A stretch of DNA of 64,000 nt from Dryocosmus kuriphilus (lineage: Eukaryota > Arthropoda > Insecta > Hymenoptera > Cynipidae). The first letter of the stretch is position 1, and every line of letters starts with the position of its first letter. Where the stretch lies: assembly GCA_038277395.1 (NCBI GenBank), contig CM076189.1, positions 114,188,252 through 114,252,251 of the forward strand. Reading direction: 5' to 3'. A program made the translations under genes and the position numbers. Below are positions 48,572 to 56,139 of this stretch, piece after piece. The notes beneath the pieces were generated by a model. It had not been told where the DNA came from. It ran no database searches and worked only from the letters and a program-made list of their open reading frames with translations.

Positions 48572-48777
48572 GAATGAAACCACTCCAATCTGATGCCGAC
48601 TTTTATAAGCTGCTACCCCCACTCCTCTGACATAACCCCACTCATTACACTAGAAGCTTCAAGAAAATCAAACTGTTAAGTTATTGTAGTAACACCCCCC
48701 ACCCCCACGCTATCTGACTTGGTGGTGTGGGGGTAGCAGCTTATAAAAGTTGGCATCAGATTGGAGTGCAGTCATTC
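48572..48777. promoter_or_regulatory. Symmetric divergent promoter with heat-shock element
   Basis: Arms 48581-48622 and 48727-48768 are 42 bp inverted repeats with one mismatch, each holding TATAAAA and GCATCAGATTGG-like sequence. Plus strand: TATAAAA from 48742, initiator TCATTC with A at 48774. Minus strand: TATAAAA from 48607, initiator TCATTC with A at 48575. Both spacings are exactly 32 nt. At 48653-48665 in the centre is a perfect GAAnnTTCnnGAA heat-shock element, and the loop also has CCCCCAC runs. It drives OB (-) and polymerase (+). Confidence 0.85.
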
Positions 48778-48852
48778 GTTGTGCGATACAGTGCAGGGAA
48801 AGTGTATAGTAAAATTAAAGTGAATTGTAAAATTAAAAAATTGTAGTAAAAA

Positions 48853-50937
48853 ATGTCCCTCAATGAGTGTGTGAAACTTATTCCTGCTCTCGAAGAAGCA
48901 CTGTACCTGCTTTCATCTTCAGGGAACATAAAACTAAGTAAAGTGAATCGATGGAGAAATGAATGTATACTGTGTTTAAAAACAGTGCGGAAGGAATTGG
49001 AAAGTATACCACGTCTGTCGATAAACGAGAAAAGAAAGTGTCTAAATATTATTGAACTTTTGGAGTACATTAAGGCTCGTTTCAACCTACTCGCGAAAAA
49101 AGGAGGTGGGCTTCAAAAGAAACGCAATGACATTGACGATCGAGTGCAGTGGATTGACGTTGACAGAGCATTCAATAGCAGAGTAAAAACATGCATTGTC
49201 GTCAACCTCCTTCACAAGGATATTCTTGCCTTCCTAAACGACTCTCAAGTGCTGTTTGTTGTGAATGTGGGCCGAGCCTTACGTGAACATAGGGCTTTTA
49301 AAATTAATGCTGTTCTTAATGCATATTATTTGAAGATTGGTAAGGAGGATCCTGATTTAAAGAATTTCAAATCAAAAAATGAGGAGATATATGTCACCAC
49401 GGACTTGAAATTATGGTTTGTCAATAATGTAAGATACCCCATCTTATCTGAAATGGAAGAGTTTCAAGAGAAAGATTCCGGATGGACCTTACACTCTATC
49501 GTGAAACTCGAAGTGAATATTAACAAATTAAACCCCATGAAAGGCAGTTCTTATATTGATCTTCCTGTACAGATCAAGAGAAAAAAATCATGTGTTAATG
49601 TGCAAAATATGAATGACAACGAGTGCTTCAAGTGGGCTATACTGTCAGCCATATATCCACCTAGCAGGAAAGATATTGCTAAACGCGTGTCCAGCTATCA
49701 GCAGTATAAGGATGAGTTAAACTTTACTGGAATAGATTTTCCCGTAGCAATGAAAAATGTATCAAAATTTGAAGCACAAAATGGTATCTCAGTGAATATT
49801 TATGGGTTGATTAGAAAGAAGCAAACGTTGACAGTCGTTCCCCTTCATCTCACTTCACAGGTGAAGGAAACTCATGTGAACCTCCTCCGAGTTGAAGAGG
49901 AATATGTGAATGAAGACAGCAGTGATGATGATGATGATGAAGAAGACATTAATCACAGACCCCAATTTTTAAACTTTCACTATGTGTGGATTAAAGATCT
50001 CTCTGGATTAGTTAGTCGACAGCTATCAAAACATAAGGAAAGAAAACATATCTGTGATCGATGCTTGCACTACTTTTCAAGAATAGAGAAGTTGGTAGCT
50101 CATCACGAAGATTGTAAAATAGTGAATGATTGTAAAATAGTGCTACCAAAACCTGGTAGAAATATAACTGAATTCAAAAATTTTAAATATCAAGAAAAAG
50201 TTCCTTTCATTGTGTATGCCGATTGTGAGTCACTATTAATACCAATTGATGACATACGAAAACCGGGTACAAACACTAGAGTATCCCAGAAACATGAAGT
50301 TTTTGACATCGGGTACTTGCTCAAGTGCAGCTACAATGATTCACTATCATTCTACAAATCCTGTCCTGATGGTGTGGAACCGGCAAAGTGGTTTGCTCTG
50401 GAGTTACAGTTAATTGCAAATAACTGTGAGAAAATACTGTCTTCTCCAGTTCCGATGCAAAAACTAACACCGGAGCAACAGAAAGATTTCTTTGAAGCCA
50501 CGACTTGTCATATCTGTCAGAAAAGTCTACATCCACCAATGAAAAAGGTCCGCGATCACTGTCACCTGACTGGAAAATACCGAGGTCCCGCACATGAACA
50601 CTGTAATCTAGCTTATCAAGACTCAAACATCATACCTGTTGTGTTCCACAACCTCAGTGGGTACGATGCTCACTTTATCATCCGCGACATTGCCACACAA
50701 TTTGAAGGAAAAGTAAAAGTTCTGGCTTTGAATAAGGAAAAGTACATCTCTTTTACGAAATATGTTCAGGGAACACAGATAAAATTCCGATTCATCGATT
50801 CATTCAGATTCATGGCATCATCGTTGGAAAAGTTAGCATCATATCTCACAGAGTATAAAATTGTGATTGCAATGTTTTCTACAACTGAAAGAGAGAAAGT
50901 TGAACTTCTAACGAGGAAAGGTGTGCTCCCCCTATGA
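48853..50937 (+). CDS. polB: Protein-primed DNA polymerase B, N-terminal part
   Basis: 694 residues from ATG 48853. It belongs to the Polinton family-B polymerases. The first ~430 residues are the lineage-specific N-terminal region, including an Asp-rich patch at about residues 357-367. Then come the 3'-5' exonuclease motif FIVYADCESLL (about residue 456), a Cys/His segment CHICQK..HCHLTGKYRGPA (about 550-575) that resembles an endonuclease VII-like zinc module common in these polymerases, and YDAHFIIRD (exonuclease motif II, about 604). The frame is broken at a C-run at 50928-50932 and continues one frame over in the next entry. The leader is about 80 nt from the predicted initiator. Confidence 0.9.
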   Translation: MSLNECVKLIPALEEALYLLSSSGNIKLSKVNRWRNECILCLKTVRKELESIPRLSINEKRKCLNIIELLEYIKARFNLLAKKGGGLQKKRNDIDDRVQWIDVDRAFNSRVKTCIVVNLLHKDILAFLNDSQVLFVVNVGRALREHRAFKINAVLNAYYLKIGKEDPDLKNFKSKNEEIYVTTDLKLWFVNNVRYPILSEMEEFQEKDSGWTLHSIVKLEVNINKLNPMKGSSYIDLPVQIKRKKSCVNVQNMNDNECFKWAILSAIYPPSRKDIAKRVSSYQQYKDELNFTGIDFPVAMKNVSKFEAQNGISVNIYGLIRKKQTLTVVPLHLTSQVKETHVNLLRVEEEYVNEDSSDDDDDEEDINHRPQFLNFHYVWIKDLSGLVSRQLSKHKERKHICDRCLHYFSRIEKLVAHHEDCKIVNDCKIVLPKPGRNITEFKNFKYQEKVPFIVYADCESLLIPIDDIRKPGTNTRVSQKHEVFDIGYLLKCSYNDSLSFYKSCPDGVEPAKWFALELQLIANNCEKILSSPVPMQKLTPEQQKDFFEATTCHICQKSLHPPMKKVRDHCHLTGKYRGPAHEHCNLAYQDSNIIPVVFHNLSGYDAHFIIRDIATQFEGKVKVLALNKEKYISFTKYVQGTQIKFRFIDSFRFMASSLEKLASYLTEYKIVIAMFSTTEREKVELLTRKGVLPL

Positions 50938-52474
50938 ATATCTGGACTCGAGGGTAAAACTGAAAGAAAAGCAGCTTCCACCAAAAGAAAAGTTTTACAG
51001 TATCCTGAATGACTCATCAATATCTGATGAGGACTATGAACATGCACAGCAGGTATGGCGGACGTTCAGTGTTAAAACTCTCGGCGAATACGTCAAACTA
51101 TATATGAAAACTGATGTGTTGCTTTTGGCTGATGTGTTTGAAAATTTCCGAGAAGGGTGTCTCAGAGCTTACGGTCTTGATCCAGCACATTACTACACGA
51201 CTCCTGGCTTCACATGGGACGCGATGCTCAAGTATACAGGGGTGAGATTGGAACTCCTCACTGACGTTGATATGCTATTGATGATTGAGAATGGCAAGAA
51301 GGGTGGAGTGAGCCAATGCTCAAACCGATACGCCATTGCGAACAACAAGTACATGTTAGTTTTCAACGAAAATGCTGAGATTAGCTACATTGTATATTTC
51401 GATGCAAATAACCTTTATGGCTGGGCAATGGGACAACCCCTTCCTTATGGTGGTTTCGAGTGGGTTACAAATTTAGAAAATTTTGATTTTAATATCTCAA
51501 ATGATTCACCCATTGGTTACATTCTAGAAGTTGATTTGTACTATCCACCTGAGCTTCATGATGAGCATAATGATTTACCGTTTTGTCCAGAACACACGAA
51601 ACCACCAGGTTCCAACAAGGAGAAGCTTCTAACTACTCTCCTACCGAAAAAAAAGTACGTTCTCCATTACCGTGCTCTCAAGCATGCTCTTGCAAACGGT
51701 CTCGTATTAATCAAAATTCATAGAGTACTCAAATTTAATCAGTCAACATGGCTCAAGAGTTACATAGGTTTTAATACTGAAAAGAGAGCACAAGCTAAAA
51801 ATGAATTCGAAAAGAACTTGTACAAATTGATGAATAATGCAGTTTACGGTAAGACAATGGAGAATGTACGAAAGCATGTAAACGTGAAACTCGTGACCAA
51901 GTGGGAGGGTAGATATGGAGCAGAAGCCCTTATAGCTAAACCAAACTTCCACAGCCGGGCAATTTTCAGTGAGAATCTTGTAGCTATAGAGCTAAGAAAG
52001 ACAGAAGTTTTGTTTAATAAGCCAATCTATGTGGGTCTGACAGTGCTGGATGTGTCTAAAATCCTAATTTATGATTTTCATTACGGTTACATGCTTGAAA
52101 AATATCGTAACAACTGCAAACTCTTGTACACTGACACTGATAGTTTAATATATGAAGTGAAGTGTCAGGACATTTATGCCAATATAAAAGAGGATATGCA
52201 GAAAAATATTCAACAATTCGACACATCAGATTACTCTCGAGATAATGTTTATGGAATGCCGCAAGTCAACAAAAAAGTTTTAGGTCTCATGAAGGATGAG
52301 TGTTGTGGCAAAATTATTACTGAATTTGTTGGCTTGCGGAGTAAAATGTACAGCATTCGTGTAAACGGTGAAGACTTTGTAAAGAAAGCCAAAGGCGTAA
52401 AAGAATCTGTTGTAAAGAAAAGTATTACTCGACGATTACACCGAATGCTTGCGAAATTTGAGTATCCAATGTAG
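50921..52474 (+). CDS. polB: Protein-primed DNA polymerase B, C-terminal part (after frameshift)
   Basis: The palm and thumb region in the second frame. It contains FDANNLYGWAMGQPLP (motif A, about 51397-51440), YKLMNNAVYGKTMEN (motif B, about 51823-51867) and LLYTDTDSLIYE (motif C with the DTD pair, about 52122-52157). All catalytic residues visible in these motifs are kept. There is no ATG of its own at the junction, so this is the continuation of the upstream frame. A second frameshift near 52470 moves the last segment to the next frame. An alternative to decay is an indel error in the homopolymer. Confidence 0.88.
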   Translation: MCSPYEYLDSRVKLKEKQLPPKEKFYSILNDSSISDEDYEHAQQVWRTFSVKTLGEYVKLYMKTDVLLLADVFENFREGCLRAYGLDPAHYYTTPGFTWDAMLKYTGVRLELLTDVDMLLMIENGKKGGVSQCSNRYAIANNKYMLVFNENAEISYIVYFDANNLYGWAMGQPLPYGGFEWVTNLENFDFNISNDSPIGYILEVDLYYPPELHDEHNDLPFCPEHTKPPGSNKEKLLTTLLPKKKYVLHYRALKHALANGLVLIKIHRVLKFNQSTWLKSYIGFNTEKRAQAKNEFEKNLYKLMNNAVYGKTMENVRKHVNVKLVTKWEGRYGAEALIAKPNFHSRAIFSENLVAIELRKTEVLFNKPIYVGLTVLDVSKILIYDFHYGYMLEKYRNNCKLLYTDTDSLIYEVKCQDIYANIKEDMQKNIQQFDTSDYSRDNVYGMPQVNKKVLGLMKDECCGKIITEFVGLRSKMYSIRVNGEDFVKKAKGVKESVVKKSITRRLHRMLAKFEYPM

Positions 52475-52622
52475 AACGCAATATGTTATCAGGTCAAGAC
52501 TACACAACGTCGAAACGATTGAACAAGAAAAGATTGCATTAAGTCCTTATGATGATAAGCGATACTTACTCCGAAACAGTACAGACACCCTCGCATGGGG
52601 GCATTATAGAATTATGGATGCC

Positions 52623-52674
<52 letters not shown>

Positions 52675-52724
52675 TTTTAAGTGATAGTGATAAAGAATTG
52701 CTAGATCTACTGGTAAAAGATTAG
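52475..52724 (+). CDS. Polymerase B C-terminal tail with poly-Asp
   Basis: The third frame carries the normal Polinton polymerase ending (IALSPYDDKRYLL, TDTLAWGHYRI) and then a GAT trinucleotide run at 52623-52674 coding about 17 Asp, ending DKELLDLLVKD. It is joined to the upstream part only if the frameshift near 52470 is discounted. AATAAA lies at about 52762. Confidence 0.75.
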
Positions 52725-52879
52725 GTTTAAATTGTGAATAATAATTATAAGGATTATATTGAATAAAAAAAAAAAACATCATATATGAATTGATTTTATT
52801 TTTTATTTATCAAAAACCTTACATCTACTTAGTACAAGCACAGACTTACTATTATGAATCACAATATTTAGTAAAAGAT

Positions 52880-53070
52880 TAATTCAACGTTAATTCAACG
52901 TTGGCTCAACGTTAATTCAACGTTGCTTCAACGATAATTCAAAGTTGGTTCAACATTAATTCAACGTTGGTTCAACATTAATTCAACGTTGGTTCAACGT
53001 TAATTCAACATTAGTTCAACGTTAATTCAACGTTGATTCAACATTGCACATAGTTGATTCAACATTGATT
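52880..53070. repeat. TTCAACGTTAATTCAACGTTGG minisatellite
   Basis: Around ten half-units with a palindromic AACGTT core fill the gap between the convergent 3' ends of polymerase and integrase. Polinton A has a shorter diverged array at the same junction. Confidence 0.9.
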
Positions 53071-53263
53071 ACATATATGATTTGTCTATCCAGCTGTTGT
53101 GTGAAGTATCAAAGCCTAACCACTTTACATAGACTTTATTGCCACGTCTCTTGATTACTTTTTCCACAAGGTATACGTCTGGATGCTTAACTTTGAGAAG
53201 TTCCTGTTCATAGAATCCGCCAGCGATACTTTGTTCTTGATAGTCCTTCAGCTTGTACGTCAC
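53069..53263 (-). CDS. Integrase C-terminal chromodomain part (after frameshift)
   Basis: This frame holds VTYKLKDYQEQSIAGGFYE-like integrase tail followed by VEKVIKRRGNKVYVKWLGF and SWIDKSYM, the classic chromodomain core (aromatic W..W arrangement). It belongs to the integrase of the next entry. The linker between them reads in this frame family upstream to about 53425. Chromodomains on Polinton integrases are thought to guide chromatin targeting. Confidence 0.8.
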   Translation of the reverse strand: MTYKLKDYQEQSIAGGFYEQELLKVKHPDVYLVEKVIKRRGNKVYVKWLGFDTSHNSWIDKSYM

Positions 53264-53286
53264 TGGATTGGTAGGTATGACTTGTG

Positions 53287-53997
53287 TTACAGTGAATATC
53301 TCTGTTGTCCAGTTGGGAGTATATCCTTTTTCAAAGACATGCTTGTGCTTACTGACTCGAACCCTATCACCAACTTTGAACTTTGCTCTCTTCCTTCTGG
53401 GTATACTTCGCAGTTTTTTGAAGCGTTTTGCAAGAGTTCCTTCTCATCCTCAGCAGTGACATCTGTGGGCTTCATACCGATTGATCGATGTTTTGTATCA
53501 TTGTACTTGGAGATGAGAGTGGGTAAAATGTCTGTCCACTTGTAGTTACCTCTCAAGCTAAATTGTGGCCACATCTTATTCTTGAGCGTGCGATTAAATC
53601 GTTCACAGATTGAAGCCTTTAGATTACTGTGTGTTGAGTAGAGATTAATCCTGTATTGCTGCATAAGATTTTTAAACTGCGAATTATAAAATTCTTTGCC
53701 TTTATCAGTGTGTAAGTTTTTTGGTATACGACCCTGCACCAGTACAGATTCCATTGCTGAAGTGACATCTGATCCACTCTTGCTTTTAACAGGGACAGCC
53801 CAGGCGTACTTGGAGAAAATATCTATTACGGTAAGTAAATACTTGTAACCATTATTCTCGTGGTCATAGGGTAACATTTCAACCAAATCTGCCTGCCAAG
53901 TCTCATCTATACCGCGCATTTGCACGCAACGACGTGGATAATTCTTTTTAGCCAGTTTATGCAGTTCCGTGACTACTGCCAGTTTCTCCTTGTCCAT
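53287..53997 (-). CDS. int: Retroviral-type integrase, catalytic part
   Basis: 236 residues from ATG 53997. Domains: a short N-terminal HKLAKKNYPRR segment, then an rve core with ETWQADLVEM (first Asp), LHTDKGKEFYN (second Asp) and CERFNRTLKNKMW (Glu), that is, a complete DDE set. After about residue 190 the frame is wrong: an A-run near 53425-53428 has two extra bases relative to Polinton A, and the true continuation (KFKVGDRVRVSK-like linker and chromodomain) is in another frame. It acts at the TIR ends and makes the 6 bp staggered joins seen at CACAAG. The start overlaps the fibre-like gene by about 41 bp. Confidence 0.88.
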   Translation of the reverse strand: MDKEKLAVVTELHKLAKKNYPRRCVQMRGIDETWQADLVEMLPYDHENNGYKYLLTVIDIFSKYAWAVPVKSKSGSDVTSAMESVLVQGRIPKNLHTDKGKEFYNSQFKNLMQQYRINLYSTHSNLKASICERFNRTLKNKMWPQFSLRGNYKWTDILPTLISKYNDTKHRSIGMKPTDVTAEDEKELLQNASKNCEVYPEGREQSSKLVIGFESVSTSMSLKKDILPTGQQRYSL

Positions 53998-54385
53998 TCT
54001 CGAGGGCGTTTAGTCGAGCGTCCAACTGAGCAATGAGTTCAGCGTTACGAATTGACAAGTCTTGTTGACTATCAGTCAGCAAGTTTTTGAGTTTCTCGTT
54101 GATTGATTCCTCGAGGATACGTATCATCAAATTATTATTGTCAATATCTGTTCGCATAGACGATGTGACTTTAAACACTGTACGTATCTCGCTTTGAATA
54201 ATGCGCTGTACAATACCCAAATTGACTGCGTCGTTTTGTTCTTTGGACTCACTAACGTTGCACAATCTCTTGCCGTCTACATCATAATGACCGTCGGAGC
54301 TGATTTTGAATCCCACACCAGGAGGGCCACGGCTTGCTGCTGCAGCGGTTCGATCCAGGTGACGTCCAAACACATCGATACTCAT
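53957..54385 (-). CDS. Fibre-like small coiled-coil protein
   Basis: 142 residues, intact. It starts MSIDVFGRHLDR, then a collagen-like GPPGVGF turn, DGHYDVDGKRLCNV and DAVNLG, then a long amphipathic helix rich in Ile/Leu heptads ending in LIAQLDARLNALE. Short GPPG plus coiled-coil proteins occur in Polintons next to the integrase and could be trimeric virion appendages. That role is inference. Homologue in A at 31134-31563. The predicted initiator ATCAGTATC lies just before the ATG. Confidence 0.65.
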   Translation of the reverse strand: MSIDVFGRHLDRTAAAASRGPPGVGFKISSDGHYDVDGKRLCNVSESKEQNDAVNLGIVQRIIQSEIRTVFKVTSSMRTDIDNNNLMIRILEESINEKLKNLLTDSQQDLSIRNAELIAQLDARLNALENGQGETGSSHGTA

Positions 54386-54418
54386 CGTGATACTGATGAT
54401 ATTTTTATGTGTACGCTC

Positions 54419-55312
54419 CTAATATATGATTCCAGCTTCCCGTAGTTCCTCAATGATGGACACGATTTCATTGTTGTGACTTGGATTGCCTGCTGCCTGA
54501 GACGCTAAGAGTAGACGAAGACGATCCACTAGTTCGTTAGGGTCATCCCAGTAGACATAGTCATTACTAACATTTTTCTTTGCTATCATATACTGTGGTA
54601 GTGAACCTCCACTCGTTGAGGACCGTCTGCGTGATACATTGAACAGTTTCGCAATAAAGTTCTTATACTTGATACTATTGCCTTTTCGAACAGATTCAGT
54701 TGGACTGTACCGCTTCTTGTGTGCATTTGTAGCAATTAGAATTTCTTTATAATTGCTCAGATCATCAGCACTGATATGTGATTCTTCAGGAGTCTGTCTA
54801 AACAGCAGTTCCAACAAGCCAACGGTTTTCAAGTACTGTTTATCTCCAACGTGGATATATTGACCCTCAAAACTAATGGGTTTATCGCCAATCATAATAG
54901 CTCCATTACTGAGCTTACGAACACCATAAATCATATCCAAGTACTGCTTTCTCTTTTGATTTAACATCATGAGAAACTTGTTTGTTAAATACTCATAATT
55001 AACAGAAGATACAGTTTCATCTTTAACCATAGTTTTATCAAGCTCTCCTTCTTCAGGATCAGTTGTGACGTAGGAAGCGTTATCCTCCACCTTCTCATCT
55101 TTTTCCTTTGCAGGTTCATCTTTCTTCTCGATTGAAGGACTAGACATGTCAACCAGTTTTTGCAGTGGCATGACGATTGGCTTAAACGTTTCACTCATTA
55201 TCTTTTCAGTGGCTTCTTTACCCATTTTCAGCATTCGATGTTTACGTCGAATCGCCTCACTGGCTTTTGCAATTTGACGGAGTACCTCCTTCTCTTTGTG
55301 AAACTTTGACAT
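54419..55312 (-). CDS. Conserved Polinton protein with acidic middle
   Basis: 297 residues from ATG 55312 (a TTG codon 21 bp upstream is in frame but unlikely as start). The N-terminal half is helical and basic (ASEAIRRKHRMLKMGKEA), the middle is Glu/Lys/Asp-rich and probably disordered, and the C-terminal half holds GDKPISFEGQYIHVGDKQYL and YVYWDDPNELVDRLRLL, ending IIEELREAGIIY. The last block is strongly conserved among insect Polintons in my memory, with no assigned function. A minor virion protein is a guess. The promoter has TATAAATAC from 55374 and initiator TCATTA at 55341. Homologue in A at 30240-31100. Confidence 0.7.
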   Translation of the reverse strand: MSKFHKEKEVLRQIAKASEAIRRKHRMLKMGKEATEKIMSETFKPIVMPLQKLVDMSSPSIEKKDEPAKEKDEKVEDNASYVTTDPEEGELDKTMVKDETVSSVNYEYLTNKFLMMLNQKRKQYLDMIYGVRKLSNGAIMIGDKPISFEGQYIHVGDKQYLKTVGLLELLFRQTPEESHISADDLSNYKEILIATNAHKKRYSPTESVRKGNSIKYKNFIAKLFNVSRRRSSTSGGSLPQYMIAKKNVSNDYVYWDDPNELVDRLRLLLASQAAGNPSHNNEIVSIIEELREAGIIY

Positions 55313-55369
55313 GTTGATGTGTTCACGGTTCAATCTATAATGAAATAATTTCCACAGTATAACTCGTAT

Positions 55370-56064
55370 TTATAGAGAGATAAAACAGTCAAATCCTTTT
55401 CGGTATCTGCCATCCTTGAGCTCACTGTCCTTGTCAATGACAACAAATCCATACTTGTCTGTATTCCAACATGCCGAACATAAGTCTCGAAATTGAGAAT
55501 AACTCATGTCAGTGTTCACATGATCGTCATACACATGTCTCAAATTCGTCTCATCCTGCTTGAAAAGTATCAACAGATTGACATTGTCTCGCACCAAATG
55601 TTTAGGAATTCGAACATAAGTTTGACATAAGTAAAAACTGTCAACATGATCATGTCTACCCATGCAAAAGAAGGCTCTAATGTTGTCCTGTTTCTCACAG
55701 GCTACATCGTCAAATACAATTATAGAGTTTGGTTGAGCTTCACTTGGTGATATTACTTCTTCATGCACACTGAAGGGAAAATACTCAACATCATCTACAT
55801 TATTTAACACCCGTTCCAGGAATCGATACTTTGGCTGTTTCAGGGATTTCGAGTAGACGTAGACATTGGCAAATTTCAATCCGTTTGGGTGTAAGATTAG
55901 AGCGAGTAATGTATTTGTCTTGCCACACAATTTGACGGTCCACAAAAGACTGCACGAATGCTGTCTGGTAGTAGACTGCCATGGCGTTTTACCCTCTTCT
56001 CTGATTGGACGAGGGAATCAAAGTTATCGACCGGAAGCTTAATAGGTTGTTTCTTGAACCGCAT
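55370..56064 (-). CDS. Packaging ATPase (FtsK/HerA type), frameshifted at P-loop
   Basis: ATG at 56064, 13 nt after the predicted initiator. The N-terminal frame runs to the P-loop region, where a two-base insertion (about 55926-55932) disrupts the Walker A signature. The downstream frame (55370-55945) resumes with CGKTNTLLALI and contains FANVYVYSKSLKQPKYRFLE, SIIVFDDVAC (Walker B), FCMGRHDHVDSFYLCQTYVR and LILFKQDETNLR. The length of ~230 residues fits Polinton ATPases, which pump DNA into capsids. Polinton A is also broken close to the P-loop, but by a different indel. Confidence 0.85.
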
Positions 56065-56073
56065 CTTGACTTC

Positions 56074-56124
56074 GACTGTCGTAAAATCTATAAATACAGT
56101 GCTTTTATAGATTTCAGGTCAGTT
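56074..56124. promoter_or_regulatory. Overlapping divergent core promoters
   Basis: ATCTATAAA (56086-56094) and TTTATAGAT (56104-56112) form an inverted repeat that gives a TATA box on each strand. Plus: TATAAAT from 56089 to TCAGTT with A at 56121, for the PLA2-protease gene. Minus: TATAAAA from 56109 to ACAGTC with A at 56077, for the ATPase. Both spacings are 32 nt. Leaders are only about 13-19 nt. Confidence 0.8.
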
Positions 56125-56139
56125 GCGTGCTAACCTCCA

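Noticed and set aside
53375..53440. Shared frameshift in both integrase copies that would suggest programmed frameshifting
   Set aside because: On close comparison B has two extra bases in the A-run near 53425, while A is intact there and shifts at another place (near 32130). The lesions are independent.
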